In this document: positions 25,676 to 34,755 of the stretch, piece by piece
Layout of the letters: every line of letters starts with the position of its first letter
Position numbering within the stretch: position 1 is the stretch's first letter
Assembly (NCBI GenBank): GCA_022772305.1
Contig: JALFAQ010000090.1
Span: 1 to 64,000, forward strand
Source of the DNA: Corynebacterium glucuronolyticum
GTDB taxonomy: Bacteria; Actinomycetota; Actinomycetes; Mycobacteriales; Mycobacteriaceae
Direction of reading: 5' to 3'
Length of the DNA stretch: 64,000 nt
The notes under the pieces: model-generated
The model's database searches: none
Seen by the model: only the letters and a program-made list of their open reading frames with translations
Told to the model about the DNA's origin: nothing
Program-made: the position numbers and the translations under genes

Positions 25676-26410
25676 GTGAAGAATCGCCGCGTTCCCCGCG
25701 CCGTCGCACTAGCCACCGCAGCTGCCTGCACAATTTCCGCTACTGTTGTACCGGCCAACGCCGCGCAGATTTCCATCCCCGGCCTGCCACCGATTGAGGT
25801 TCCGGACATCCAATTCCCGGAGGTTAACCCCAATTTTGATGCCTCTCAGGCTGCGGCGGTTGCCGGCGCACTCGTCTCCATTGCAAGTGGCATCTCCGCC
25901 CTCCTCGCCTACGCCGACAAGTGGGCTGACCGTCCTGAACCGACCGGCGAGTACCTCTCCTCCCTCCTCTCGTCCGACATCCGCTTCCAGGATAAGAACG
26001 GCCAGCAGATGTTCCTCCTCCTCAATAAGGAGCGCGAGGCGAAGGGCCTGCAGCCTCTAACGTGGGACGAGAAACAGCTCAAGGCCGCAAATTCCTCAGC
26101 TGCCTACCAAGCGAAGGAAAAGCGGCTCATCCGCCCCAATGACTTGGCCTCCACCGAAGTGGAGATCGCATCCACCACCACGTCCGTATGGGCACCGAAG
26201 GCGTACCGCGAGTGGAAGGAAGAAAACGAGAGCGAGGACATGATGTTCGAGCCTACGCTGCAGTCCGGGGCGATCGCGTTCTACCAATACAATAACTCCG
26301 GCTCGTGGTACGTGGTGTTCCGTGGTTCCACCGAACCTGCAGCTAAGCCCGGTACCATCACCGTCGATCCGCTGACGGAAGACGAATTGAACGCTGCAGC
26401 GAGCTCCTAG
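25676..26410 (+). CDS. secreted CAP-domain-like protein, divergent
   Basis: A 244-residue exported protein. The signal peptide MKNRRVPRAVALATAAACTI ends near VPANA. A linker of Pro-rich sequence (IPGLPPIEVPDIQFPEV) is followed by a domain whose LNKEREAKGLQPLTWDEKQLKAA matches the first helix of CAP/SCP proteins. The usual CAP histidines and the GENI-type segment are not evident, so the fold is kept but the metal site probably is not. It ends in an acidic tail. The next gene is a more regular CAP protein with the same LNxER...GL.P.TW opening, so the pair looks like a diverged duplication. GTG start, GAGAAAGG upstream. Confidence 0.75.
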   Translation: MKNRRVPRAVALATAAACTISATVVPANAAQISIPGLPPIEVPDIQFPEVNPNFDASQAAAVAGALVSIASGISALLAYADKWADRPEPTGEYLSSLLSSDIRFQDKNGQQMFLLLNKEREAKGLQPLTWDEKQLKAANSSAAYQAKEKRLIRPNDLASTEVEIASTTTSVWAPKAYREWKEENESEDMMFEPTLQSGAIAFYQYNNSGSWYVVFRGSTEPAAKPGTITVDPLTEDELNAAASS

Positions 26411-26457
26411 CTGCGTTAGGCTGGCAGGGTAAACCGACACCTACACCAAGGAGCACT

Positions 26458-27015
26458 ATGAAGCGCCACCCGAGCGCCTTTGCCTGCGCTGCAGCCCTGA
26501 CCGCGACGCTGACCGTCGCGCCCACCGCTGGAGCGCAAACGATTACTGTTCCCCAGCCGCTGGTCGATCTCGCCTTGCAGATCCCGGGATCCTCCGATTT
26601 GCTACTGCAGGTCACCAACGGCTCCGTCCAGCTCATTCCTTCTGCGCCCGCACCGGCCCTCAATGAGCAGCAGCTCGCCGATGCACAGCGCTCCATTTTT
26701 GACAAGCTCAACGCTGAGCGCACAAGCCACGGTTTGGCTCCTGTGACGTGGAACGAAGGCCTGGCAAACGATGCCCGTGCACACTCCGAGTGGCTCGCTG
26801 CGAACCGCCTGTTCAAACACGCGCAGATGCGACCCGGTGAGTCAGAGAATATTTTCTGGACGTCCTCCAACGATCCAGCTCGTGCCGCTGAGGCGTGGAA
26901 GAACTCCCCCGGACACTACGAAAACATGATGCGGCCCAATGCGCGCGAGGTAGGCATCGGTTTCGCCCCCGACGGCAACGGTGGGTGGTACGCCACAGAG
27001 AAGTTCTGGAATTAA
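26458..27015 (+). CDS. secreted CAP/SCP-domain protein
   Basis: A 185-residue exported protein: signal peptide to about TAGAQ, a short spacer, then a CAP (SCP/PR1) domain from about residue 75. Recognisable elements are FDKLNAERTSHGLAPVTWN, ARAHSEWLA, FKHAQMRPGESENI (His of the CAP cavity and the GENI-like ESENI) and AWKNSPGHYENMM (CAP motif with the second His). Such proteins occur in corynebacterial cell walls; their activity is poorly defined. AAGGAG precedes the ATG. It lies 47 bases after the divergent CAP-like gene. Confidence 0.85.
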   Translation: MKRHPSAFACAAALTATLTVAPTAGAQTITVPQPLVDLALQIPGSSDLLLQVTNGSVQLIPSAPAPALNEQQLADAQRSIFDKLNAERTSHGLAPVTWNEGLANDARAHSEWLAANRLFKHAQMRPGESENIFWTSSNDPARAAEAWKNSPGHYENMMRPNAREVGIGFAPDGNGGWYATEKFWN

Positions 27016-27032
27016 TAAGAAAGGATTACACC

Positions 27033-27233
27033 ATGGGCATGTTCAATAAAGACGACATCCTTGAGAAGGCTTCCGACGCGGGCCTCGATAAGCTCGAGCA
27101 GATGGCTACCGACAAGCTCGGTGCAGACAAGGCTGATCAGATCCGCCAGGCACGCGATGCAGCAGACGAGCGCATCGGCAACCGTGGTGCTGACCGCGAA
27201 GAGCAGGCACCGGAGGGCGAGCCGCAGCAGTAG
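27033..27233 (+). CDS. small antitoxin-like protein (Rv0909/MT0933-type)
   Basis: A 66-residue charged protein, MGMFNKDDILEKASDAGLD at the start and a polar GEPQQ end. The pattern of short amphipathic helices (DKLEQMATDKLGADKADQIRQ split across two heptads) resembles the MT0933-like antitoxin family; no toxin gene is adjacent. AAAGGA lies seven bases before the ATG. The terminator follows directly. The name should be read as a family resemblance only. Confidence 0.65.
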   Translation: MGMFNKDDILEKASDAGLDKLEQMATDKLGADKADQIRQARDAADERIGNRGADREEQAPEGEPQQ

Positions 27234-27248
27234 TCTCTCCAAAAACAC

Positions 27249-27281
27249 AAAGGTGGTCTCCGCAGCGGAGACCACCTTTTT
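27249..27281. terminator. bidirectional terminator between the small gene and lepA
   Basis: AAAGGTGGTCTCCGC and GCGGAGACCACCTTT form a near-perfect 14-base stem followed by TTTTT on the plus strand; the minus side also ends T-rich. Confidence 0.88.
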
Positions 27282-27297
27282 CCCTATCTTTTCCGGC

Positions 27298-29151
27298 CTA
27301 GTTGTCGTCCTCGTCGGTCGACAGCGCGGCGACGAACGCCTCCTGCGGCACCGAAACGGAGCCGATCGACTTCATGCGTTTCTTGCCGGCCTTCTGCTTT
27401 TCCAGCAGCTTACGCTTACGGGACACATCGCCGCCGTAGCACTTACTGAGCACGTCCTTGCGCAACGCCCGGATATTCTCGCGGGCAATAATCTTTGAAC
27501 CAATCGCCGCCTGCACGGGGACTTCGAACTGCTGGCGGGGAATGAGCTTGCGCAGTTTCACCGTCATCTTGTTGCCGTACCACTGGGCGTTATCCCGGTG
27601 GACGATGGCGCTGAAGGCGTCGACGGGCTTGCCTTGCAACAGGATATCCACCTTCACCAGATCGGCTTGCTGCTCGCCTGCTTCCTCGTAGTTCAGTGAA
27701 GCGTAGCCGCGTGTGCGGGACTTCAGCGAATCAAAGAAATCGAATATGATTTCACCCAGCGGCATGGTGTAGTCCAGCTCCACGCGATCCTCGGACAGGT
27801 AATTCATGGACTTCATCTGCCCACGCTTCGACTGGCACAGCTCCATGACCGGCCCCACAAACTCGCTGGGAACAATGATGGTGGAATCAACAATCGGCTC
27901 CCAGACCTCGCGGTTCTTACCTTCGGGCCAGTCCGACGGGTTGTGGACGATCTTTTCGCTGCCGTCTTCTGCCACCACACGGTAATTCACACTCGGGGCC
28001 GTGGAGATGAGTTCAAGGCCCGCTTCACGCTCCAACCTCGTCCGGGTGATTTCCATGTGCAGGAGCCCGAGGAAGCCACAGCGGAAACCGAACCCCAGGG
28101 CGACGGAGGTTTCCGGCTCGAATGTCAGCGCGGCATCGTTAAGCTGCAGCTTCTCCAGTGCGTCGCGAAGATCCGGGTATTCTGCCTGGGAAATAGGGAA
28201 GAGGCCGGAGTACACCATCGGCTTCGGATCCTCGTAGCCCTTGAGGGGCTCCTCTGCCCCATCGACGGCCCACGTCACGGTATCGCCCACCCTGGATTGG
28301 CGGACGTCCTTCACGCCGGTGATGAGATAGCCCACCTCGCCAGGGCCCAGGCCTTTACACGGCTTCGGTGTGGGCGACACGATGCCGATCTCTAGCAGCT
28401 CATGGGTGGCGCCGGTGGACATCATCTTCACCTTTTGGCGGGCCTCGAGTTTGCCGTCCATGACACGGACGTAGGTGACAACGCCACGGTAGGTGTCGTA
28501 CACCGAGTCAAAAATCATCGCGCGGGCAGGAGCATCGGCACCATGCTCACTTGTCGGTGCCGGCACTAACTCGCACACGCGATCAAGGAGCTCCTCGACG
28601 CCCTCGCCCGTCTTACCAGACACGCGGAGCACATCCTCCGGCTCGCCGCCGATGATGGAGGCGATTTCCTCGGCGTACTTATCCGGGTCTGCGGCGGGAA
28701 GATCGATCTTGTTGAGTACCGGAATGATCTCGAGGTCATTTTCCATCGCCATGTAAAGGTTGGCGAGCGTTTGAGCTTCGATGCCCTGGGCAGCGTCGAC
28801 AAGCAAAATAGCACCCTCACAGGCCTCCAGAGCGCGGGAAACCTCGTAAGAGAAGTCGACGTGACCGGGCGTATCAATAAGGTGCATGACGATGTTCTCG
28901 CCCTTGAGCGCACCGCTGCGGGGCACCCACGGCAGGCGGACGTTCTGCGCCTTAATCGTGATGCCACGCTCGCGCTCAATATCCATGTTGTCCAGGTATT
29001 GATCGCGCATGTCGCGCTGTTCCACAACACCGGTCAGCTGCAGAATGCGATCCGCGAGGGTGGACTTCCCGTGGTCAATATGCGCAATAATGCAGAAGTT
29101 CCTAATGTTTTCCGGGTTAGAAAATGTCTCCTCTGCGAAATTCTGCGCCAC
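27298..29151 (-). CDS. lepA: elongation factor 4 (LepA), ribosome back-translocating GTPase
   Basis: A 617-residue translational GTPase. G1 HIDHGKST near residue 23, G2 region RERGIT, G3 DTPGHVDF and G4 NKID are all present, then EF-G-like domains II, III and V and the LepA-specific C-terminal domain ([13 protein letters not shown] at the end). It acts on stalled or mistranslocated ribosomes and in 30S maturation. GTG start with AAGGGG upstream. Its place beside rpsT and the PemK-like gene is conserved in actinobacteria. Confidence 0.96.
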   Translation of the reverse strand: MAQNFAEETFSNPENIRNFCIIAHIDHGKSTLADRILQLTGVVEQRDMRDQYLDNMDIERERGITIKAQNVRLPWVPRSGALKGENIVMHLIDTPGHVDFSYEVSRALEACEGAILLVDAAQGIEAQTLANLYMAMENDLEIIPVLNKIDLPAADPDKYAEEIASIIGGEPEDVLRVSGKTGEGVEELLDRVCELVPAPTSEHGADAPARAMIFDSVYDTYRGVVTYVRVMDGKLEARQKVKMMSTGATHELLEIGIVSPTPKPCKGLGPGEVGYLITGVKDVRQSRVGDTVTWAVDGAEEPLKGYEDPKPMVYSGLFPISQAEYPDLRDALEKLQLNDAALTFEPETSVALGFGFRCGFLGLLHMEITRTRLEREAGLELISTAPSVNYRVVAEDGSEKIVHNPSDWPEGKNREVWEPIVDSTIIVPSEFVGPVMELCQSKRGQMKSMNYLSEDRVELDYTMPLGEIIFDFFDSLKSRTRGYASLNYEEAGEQQADLVKVDILLQGKPVDAFSAIVHRDNAQWYGNKMTVKLRKLIPRQQFEVPVQAAIGSKIIARENIRALRKDVLSKCYGGDVSRKRKLLEKQKAGKKRMKSIGSVSVPQEAFVAALSTDEDDN

Positions 29152-29223
29152 GAAAATCCCCTTACTAGTACTTGATGCTCTTCAAGCTGGTAACTTTACC
29201 TTCTCTTTGACAGCCTAGCCAAC

Positions 29224-29238
29224 TACAGTAATAACTGT
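29224..29238 (+). promoter_or_regulatory. leaderless promoter with palindrome over the start codon
   Basis: TACAGT (29224-29229) is seven bases before GTG 29237. The perfect palindrome ACAGT-AATA-ACTGT (29225-29238) covers the -10 box, the transcript start and the first two bases of the start codon. It could be an autoregulatory operator. Confidence 0.45.
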
Positions 29239-29758
29239 GCAGTGGCTAAAACGGCTTTTCGCCAACTTCCGACCGCAGGATGACTCAGACCTCAGTCGCA
29301 CTATGTCACGGCTCAACTCGCGTCTGGGGCTTGACGACGATTTTCCGCGTTCCTCTGCCCCGCAATACTTCGATCAACTGGTTGTCCCCACGAGGGATCT
29401 CGCCCGTGGAGTGGTCTACGCCCCCGACATGGACGGCCAGGCAGAACCGGGGGAAATTGTGTGGATTCAGGTTCGCACCAACCAGGACACCCAGGAACGC
29501 ACCGTTATCGTTGTCGGGCACGAGGGCACAGACCTCCTAGGGCTTGTCATCAGCTGCGATCCCTCGCACCAAAACGATCCCCGCTGGCTGGAGATTGGCT
29601 CGGGGCCGTGGGATGAGTCCGGCAAACCTGCGTGGGTGCGACTCGACCGCATGGTGCGCGTCCCCGAGAACACCATCACCCGCAAGGGAGCGTTCATTAA
29701 CCGCGCCAGGTTTGAACGTGTCTCCCACCGGCTGCGTGCCAGGTACGGCTGGTCGTAG
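29237..29758 (+). CDS. PemK/MazF-like protein of the lepA neighbourhood
   Basis: A 173-residue soluble protein with a PemK/MazF-like SH3 barrel: RGVVYAPDMDGQAEPGEIVW, then ERTVIVVGHEGTDLLGLVIS and the late RLDRMVRVPENTITRKGAF. The usual RPVVV and catalytic Arg/Thr patterns of MazF toxins are changed, and no antitoxin gene precedes it. It matches what I recall of the conserved gene next to lepA in mycobacteria and corynebacteria, often annotated PemK-like. Toxin activity is therefore doubtful. The start rests on leaderless geometry. Confidence 0.75.
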   Translation: MQWLKRLFANFRPQDDSDLSRTMSRLNSRLGLDDDFPRSSAPQYFDQLVVPTRDLARGVVYAPDMDGQAEPGEIVWIQVRTNQDTQERTVIVVGHEGTDLLGLVISCDPSHQNDPRWLEIGSGPWDESGKPAWVRLDRMVRVPENTITRKGAFINRARFERVSHRLRARYGWS

Positions 29759-29868
29759 GCTATTTGCTCACGGGTGCAAAGTAGAGTATTCTTCTTCCTC
29801 GACTCCAATCATCGCAGGCAGGACCTTGGGTCTGCGTAGGAGAACACGATAGAAAGAGGAAAACTTCC

Positions 29869-30132
29869 ATGGCTAATATTAAGCAGCAGAAGAAGCGCGT
29901 TAAGACCAACGAGAAGCGTCGCCAGCGCAACATGGCCGTTCGCTCCGCCGTCAAGACCGAGATTCGCAAGTTCCGCGAGCTCGTCGCCAACGGTGAGAAG
30001 GACAAGGCTGAAGAGCAGCTCCGCGTCGCTTCCCGCAAGCTGGACAAGGCTGTGACCAAGGGTGTCTACCACCGCAACAGCGCAGCTAACAAGAAGTCCC
30101 GCATGGCGAAGGCTTTTAACAAGATGGCGTAA
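29869..30132 (+). CDS. rpsT: 30S ribosomal protein S20
   Basis: An 87-residue very basic protein that binds 16S rRNA in the body of the 30S subunit. [20 protein letters not shown] at the start and the late [14 protein letters not shown] are typical of bacterial S20. GAAAGAGGA lies just before the ATG. It is monocistronic, with a strong terminator 14 bases after the stop. Confidence 0.96.
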   Translation: MANIKQQKKRVKTNEKRRQRNMAVRSAVKTEIRKFRELVANGEKDKAEEQLRVASRKLDKAVTKGVYHRNSAANKKSRMAKAFNKMA

Positions 30133-30145
30133 GTTCCATCAGCAC

Positions 30146-30174
30146 AACACCCTCCTCTCGGAGGGTGTTTTTTT
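30146..30174 (+). terminator. terminator after rpsT
   Basis: AACACCCTCC pairs perfectly with GGAGGGTGTT (the last arm starts CGGAGGG) around a TCTC loop and is followed by seven T. Confidence 0.9.
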
Positions 30175-30183
30175 AATGCCTAC

Positions 30184-31098
30184 CTACTGGCGCGCCAGCT
30201 CTGAGAGCCTGCGGACAGCGAACTCCACGGAGTACTCCGGATTGCCCCACCCCTTGGTTGCTTCCTCCAGCTCCGCGAGGATGACCACCGCGCGGGAGAT
30301 GGAATCCTCAGACCAGCGCCGCGCAACCTTGGCCAGCTTGTCCGCCTTCCACGGGGGCATCCCTGGGACCTGTACCCCAGTACCCCGCATCGAGTACAGG
30401 CAGGCAATTGCCGTGATGTTGGAGGCTATCGCGCTGGTCAAGCGAACCGGGGGCTCCCCCAACTGCAGCGCCCGTCGCGTGCTTGCCACCGCCTTCGCGG
30501 TCTGACCGCTTACAATGAGATCCGCAATCTCGAAGCCGGACACCTCGGCCACGCCCTGATACATGGTGCGCACGCTATCCACCGTGACGTTGCCGTTGTT
30601 ATCGGACACGAGCTGCGCGATGGCGGCAGCCAGCTCCCGCAGATCACTGCCCACACCTTCCAACACGGCCTGCGCCACATCGGGGGTCACGCGCGCATTG
30701 TGGCTTCGGAATTCATCCATCACCCAGCGCATCCGATCACGTGGCTTGACCGGTTTCACCTCGTTGACCTGAGTTGTCTTCTTCAGCTGCGTGAGCAACT
30801 TCTTCTGCTTGCCACCACCCGAGTGCATGAGGATGATGGTGATCTCCTCCACAGGATCGGCAGAAACCGCGATGAAGGCCTCCATGACCTCCTTGCGGGC
30901 GAGTTCCCCGTGGGTAAAGACGATAACGCGAGCTTCTCGCATGAGGGTGGGGGTGACCAATCCATACACCATGGGACCGGTTAGCTCCGCGCAGTGGTGG
31001 GATTCCACTGTGGGATTGCCCTCAGTCCGCTGGATGATGATGTCGCGAACCCGCTCTACGAGGAAGTCTTCTTCCCCCACGATTACATGCATAGCCAC
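30184..31098 (-). CDS. holA: DNA polymerase III subunit delta
   Basis: A 304-residue clamp-loader subunit that opens the sliding clamp. It has the HolA layout: an N-terminal nucleotide-binding-like domain beginning MHVIVGEEDFLVERV, a middle lid (RDRMRWVMDEFRSHN), the DLRELAAAIAQL segment and a C-terminal collar domain. GTG 31098 is taken as start; ATG 31092 is equally possible. It follows comEC by 13 bases, the standard comEA-comEC-holA order of Gram-positives. Confidence 0.9.
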   Translation of the reverse strand: MAMHVIVGEEDFLVERVRDIIIQRTEGNPTVESHHCAELTGPMVYGLVTPTLMREARVIVFTHGELARKEVMEAFIAVSADPVEEITIILMHSGGGKQKKLLTQLKKTTQVNEVKPVKPRDRMRWVMDEFRSHNARVTPDVAQAVLEGVGSDLRELAAAIAQLVSDNNGNVTVDSVRTMYQGVAEVSGFEIADLIVSGQTAKAVASTRRALQLGEPPVRLTSAIASNITAIACLYSMRGTGVQVPGMPPWKADKLAKVARRWSEDSISRAVVILAELEEATKGWGNPEYSVEFAVRRLSELARQ

Positions 31099-31111
31099 CC
31101 CACCATCCTAA

Positions 31112-32695
31112 CTAGAACGCACCACTAGTGGCGTGCTGGGTCCCGTCAGCGTGCACGATGACTCGGCCGTCTCGGTTCGGGTACACAACCGGCTGCCCCC
31201 AGCGGGTGATGGTCCCCCGATCGTGCGCACGCCCAGGGCTCGGATCGATGATGAGATCCGCATCGAGATGCTCTTTGCCGTCATACTCAGGTGCCTCCAC
31301 AACCGTGTCGAACGTGGCTTTAGGTACGCTCGCCTGCCAGGGGATCCCGCTGCCCCACAGGACAACCACCGCCACAACAGCAGCAACAAGGCGTGGCCGT
31401 CGGCTCAAAACAAAGTAGGTCATCCACCCGGCCAGGACGAGCGCCCAAGCTGCAGAAATCCCCACCGTCGAGTGTGGGAGGCTATTGGCCCACGTGGCTA
31501 CCGTGTGGATCCACCACGCCCCCGGCTCGGCTAGCCGGATAAACACTGCCTCTCCCCCACCGGGGAGCAGCATCGCAACGGCGCCGCACAATCCCAGCAC
31601 GGTAACCGGTGCGACGGCAACTCCTGCCAAAAGGTTAGCCATAACACTTACCAGGGACACGCGCCCGGACATGAGCGCGATAATCGGCATCGTCACCACG
31701 TCTGCTGCGATGGCTACGGCAAGCGCCCGCGCGACGAGAGGTGGCAGGAAGTCTAGGGCTTCTGCGATAAGTGGGCTCACCCCAACGATCCCTGCTGTGG
31801 CAGCGACCGACAGCGCGAAGCCATAGTTCGCGGCGAGATTCGAGTCCCACAGGACGAGCCCGATGACCGCAAGACACAGGGCATGGACGGGTTCGGAGCG
31901 TCGAGAAGCAACAACTGCGGTAAGCCCCACCAGACCGGTCACTGCCGCGCGCAGCACCGATGGCTCGGGCCCCACGAGGAAAACGTACCCAAGAAGGACC
32001 GCGGCAGCCACCAGCGTGCGCACGTACGGGCCCGCCCAGCCGAGTGCCAAAACTGCCACCGTAGTGACAATTGCGATGTTTGAACCGCTCACGGCACTCA
32101 GGTGGCTAAGCCCCGTGGCGATGTACACGGCCTGCTCATCGGGCGTTTGCAGGCTCGTATCGCCGAGCACCATACCGGGGATGAGCCCACGCGTATCCTC
32201 GCCGGCGATCCGAGCCGCAGCCTCTGCAAAGTCCATGCGGACACCTTGTGCCCACCCACCGCCACGGAGCACCTCGACATCCCTCCCGATGCCCAATACT
32301 CCCTCCACACTCGGGCGGTCGCTGGGCAGCGTGCGGACATTCGCGGTGATGACTGATCCTGCCTCTACCTTCTCTTTGACCAGCACTGGCATGTACCCCA
32401 CATCCAAAAGATAGCTCCCCGAGCGCGTCTCGCGGACGGCATGAACCTTGAGTGTCACCTGTCCCCCAAAGTCTGCCAGCGCCCGGCTGCGAACGATTCG
32501 TTGCCAACAGGTGACCAACCCTGCCAAGCCAACCCCTGTGACGAAAAGCGTCTGACCCCACTGACGCAGAATCGCGCAACCGCCAGCCACCACAACAATG
32601 ATTGCCACCCCGGCGCGGGGATCGCTGGTGAGAATCGTGGACAGCACGACCGCCCACACCACGAGCGCTGCCGGGACGAGCCGGAGCTCCGTCAC
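31112..32695 (-). CDS. comEC: ComEC/Rec2 family DNA-uptake channel, short form
   Basis: A 527-residue membrane protein. The N-terminal part has three helices and the extracellular OB-like region (ALADFGGQVTLKVHAVRET). The competence domain follows, with GLIPGMVLGDTS, ATGLSHLSAVSGSNIAI and about eight helices. It ends soon after the last helix with a short soluble tail, so the C-terminal metallo-beta-lactamase nuclease domain of longer ComEC proteins is missing, with no HXDXDH motif. The GTG start overlaps the comEA stop by 4 bases. Whether DNA uptake works here is unknown. Confidence 0.88.
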   Translation of the reverse strand: MTELRLVPAALVVWAVVLSTILTSDPRAGVAIIVVVAGGCAILRQWGQTLFVTGVGLAGLVTCWQRIVRSRALADFGGQVTLKVHAVRETRSGSYLLDVGYMPVLVKEKVEAGSVITANVRTLPSDRPSVEGVLGIGRDVEVLRGGGWAQGVRMDFAEAAARIAGEDTRGLIPGMVLGDTSLQTPDEQAVYIATGLSHLSAVSGSNIAIVTTVAVLALGWAGPYVRTLVAAAVLLGYVFLVGPEPSVLRAAVTGLVGLTAVVASRRSEPVHALCLAVIGLVLWDSNLAANYGFALSVAATAGIVGVSPLIAEALDFLPPLVARALAVAIAADVVTMPIIALMSGRVSLVSVMANLLAGVAVAPVTVLGLCGAVAMLLPGGGEAVFIRLAEPGAWWIHTVATWANSLPHSTVGISAAWALVLAGWMTYFVLSRRPRLVAAVVAVVVLWGSGIPWQASVPKATFDTVVEAPEYDGKEHLDADLIIDPSPGRAHDRGTITRWGQPVVYPNRDGRVIVHADGTQHATSGAF

Positions 32696-33339
32696 AACGT
32701 AACCTTATCCTTTAGCTTGTCGAAGGTCGCAGGGCCAATGCCCTTCACATCCTGCAGCTGTTCAATGGAGCTGAACCCGCCCGTTTGCTCACGGTAGGCG
32801 ATGATCGCTGCGGCGGTCTTTGCCCCCACCCCGTCCAGCTCCTCTAGCTGGCTCGCCGTGGCCGAATTGAGGGAGACCCCAGCACCCGCCGCTATGTCTG
32901 GTAGGCCCCCAGCGCCGACCGGACCATTGGTGGGGACGGTGATCTGGATGCCGTCGATAAGCTTTTGTGCCTGGTTAACAGCGAGAAGATTGGCCTCGGA
33001 CTGGGGGTGTGCCTGTGCGAGGGCGTCAGCAACGCGCGAACCCTCGGGGAGGGTGATGAGCCCCGGGTTTTCGACAGCCCCAACAACGCTAACCACCACC
33101 TCGGTAGGTGGCGCGGAGGTTTCCACCACGGGAATAGCCGTGTATTCCTGCTGCGGGGAGTCCGTGCCACCCCGGACGAGGAAGAAACACAGACCGACGG
33201 CGATAACGGCGACGGCGAGGATTGCTTGCTTCGAGTCGATGGTGATGCGAGGAAAGAGGACATTGAGGTGAGTCTCCGTGCCGGTGGGCTGCTGGAGTTC
33301 GCCGAGACGATCGGCGATGTGTGCGCGAGAGTTGTTCAT
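32692..33339 (-). CDS. comEA: ComEA-type DNA receptor, helix-hairpin-helix protein
   Basis: A 215-residue protein with one N-terminal membrane anchor (AILAVAVIAVGLCFFLV, about residues 38-54). A SLBB-like domain follows (VVSVVGAVENPGLITLPEG), and two tandem helix-hairpin-helix units lie at the C-terminus (LEELDGVGAKTAAAIIAYR and LQDVKGIGPATFDKLKDK) that bind DNA without sequence preference. It feeds DNA to ComEC, whose gene overlaps by 4 bases. Confidence 0.9.
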   Translation of the reverse strand: MNNSRAHIADRLGELQQPTGTETHLNVLFPRITIDSKQAILAVAVIAVGLCFFLVRGGTDSPQQEYTAIPVVETSAPPTEVVVSVVGAVENPGLITLPEGSRVADALAQAHPQSEANLLAVNQAQKLIDGIQITVPTNGPVGAGGLPDIAAGAGVSLNSATASQLEELDGVGAKTAAAIIAYREQTGGFSSIEQLQDVKGIGPATFDKLKDKVTL

Positions 33340-33406
33340 GCGCCTGAGGCTAAACCTGAAACCTCACAGGCGCGAGCACTCGAACGCTGTCTTGTGGATA
33401 ACTTTC

Positions 33407-34192
33407 CTATTTTGGAAGTTCTGGCAGGTCGCGTGTATTCACAAGCGTGACTCCGCAGGCCCCAGGACCCACGTGAACTGCGATGGCCGGAGAGATATCC
33501 ACGACGAGGACATTGGAACCCTCGGGAAGCACCTCACGCAGGTGCTGTTCGAGTTTCCGGGCTGTCTCCCTCGCCTCGTATTGTTGAATCGCGACGAACA
33601 CCCTCCCGCTTTGCGCGCGCTCCTCCACCAACTCCGCAAGCTTGGCCAGCGCTTTCGACGGGGTTCTTCCCTTGGCTGCCACTTCGAGGCCGTTTTCCCC
33701 CACATGCAGAATGGGGCGAGCAGCAAGGGTTGCTGCCACGTAAGCACCGGTGGTTAACCGCCCGGACTTTCGCAGTGAATCCAACTTATGCACGTAGAAC
33801 CAGGTGTCGCAGCGCTGCAGGATGTCCACAGCAACGGCATAGCATTCCTCCAAGCTCGCGCCCATCTGCGCACTCTTGGCAGCAGCCATTGCTGCAGCTC
33901 CCAGATCCATTGCGACGGTGTCTGTATCAACGACGCGGACATTATCAAAGACCGCCGCGGCAGCGACGGCGTTGGACCATGTGCTGGACAACTCCTTGCC
34001 AATATGCAGGGCAACCACACCCTCATCGCCACCGCGCTCCAACTGGCGGGCATAGGTGGCCGCCAGCTCCAGGGCGCTGAGCCCCGCCGTGGTATCCCCC
34101 ATCGCGTGGAGGTCAACAACCTCAATGTGCAGCTCCTCAGCTACCCATGCGGGCAAATTGGAGGAGGAGTCGGTGACAATGCGAACTGTCAT
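33407..34192 (-). CDS. DegV family fatty-acid-binding protein
   Basis: A 261-residue two-domain protein that binds a single fatty acid; FakB-type members present it to a kinase. MTVRIVTDSSSNLPAW opens the fold, then ELSSTWSNAVAAA (binding loop), VVDTDTVAMDLG and the C-terminal SPAIAVHVGPGACGV. The ATG at 34192 overlaps the stop of the phosphatase gene upstream (4 bases), so an earlier in-frame start at 34297 is not used. No FakA-like kinase gene is seen in the window. Confidence 0.9.
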   Translation of the reverse strand: MTVRIVTDSSSNLPAWVAEELHIEVVDLHAMGDTTAGLSALELAATYARQLERGGDEGVVALHIGKELSSTWSNAVAAAAVFDNVRVVDTDTVAMDLGAAAMAAAKSAQMGASLEECYAVAVDILQRCDTWFYVHKLDSLRKSGRLTTGAYVAATLAARPILHVGENGLEVAAKGRTPSKALAKLAELVEERAQSGRVFVAIQQYEARETARKLEQHLREVLPEGSNVLVVDISPAIAVHVGPGACGVTLVNTRDLPELPK

Positions 34193-34755
34193 GGGTGCAT
34201 ATTCCATTCCACGAGTGACCACCAGCCTGTGGAGTCCAGGGTGGCCCACGACGTGTTGGTCATGACGTTGAGGAGGCTTTCTTCGATCCCGAGGCAACTA
34301 GTGACGAGGATGCAGCTGGAGTTTCCGTGCGTGACTGCCAAAATGGTGCCCTGCTTTCCGGACATCTCCTGGGCAAAGTCGGTCATACGCTCGGCTACCT
34401 GCAGGCGAGACTCGCCACCCTCCGGAGCCCAGCTCGGATCGGTCGATTCTGCAGCGCGCTCGCTTTCCGGCAGCTCCTTGTAGGTTTTCCCCTGCCAGGA
34501 GCCCAGGTTGGTCTCTCGCAGCCGGGTGTCTGCCTGCACATGGAGGTTCAGGTGCGCGCCGACGATCTCTGCCGTCTCCCACGCTCGCCCGAGGTCTGAA
34601 GAGTAGATTTCACAGATTTCTTTCCCTGCGAGGGCTTGCGCCGCAGCATAGGCGCCTGCGAGTCCCTTTTGCGTGAGTGGTGAATCGAGGTGGCCTTGAA
34701 CACGCCCCTCGAGGTTCCACTCGGTTTCTCCGTGGCGGAGAAGGATGAGTCTCAC
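34189..34755 (-). CDS. gpgP: histidine phosphatase, probable glucosyl-3-phosphoglycerate phosphatase
   Basis: A 188-residue phosphoglycerate-mutase-fold enzyme. The phosphohistidine motif LLRHGETEWN is at residues 5-14 and the second His is in AVTHGNSS near residue 142. In mycobacteria the gene next to rsfS and nadD (Rv2419c) removes phosphate from glucosyl-3-phosphoglycerate in methylglucose lipopolysaccharide synthesis. The same neighbourhood here is the reason for the symbol; the reaction in corynebacteria is inferred. It overlaps rsfS and the DegV gene by 4 bases each. Confidence 0.78.
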   Translation of the reverse strand: MRLILLRHGETEWNLEGRVQGHLDSPLTQKGLAGAYAAAQALAGKEICEIYSSDLGRAWETAEIVGAHLNLHVQADTRLRETNLGSWQGKTYKELPESERAAESTDPSWAPEGGESRLQVAERMTDFAQEMSGKQGTILAVTHGNSSCILVTSCLGIEESLLNVMTNTSWATLDSTGWWSLVEWNMHP

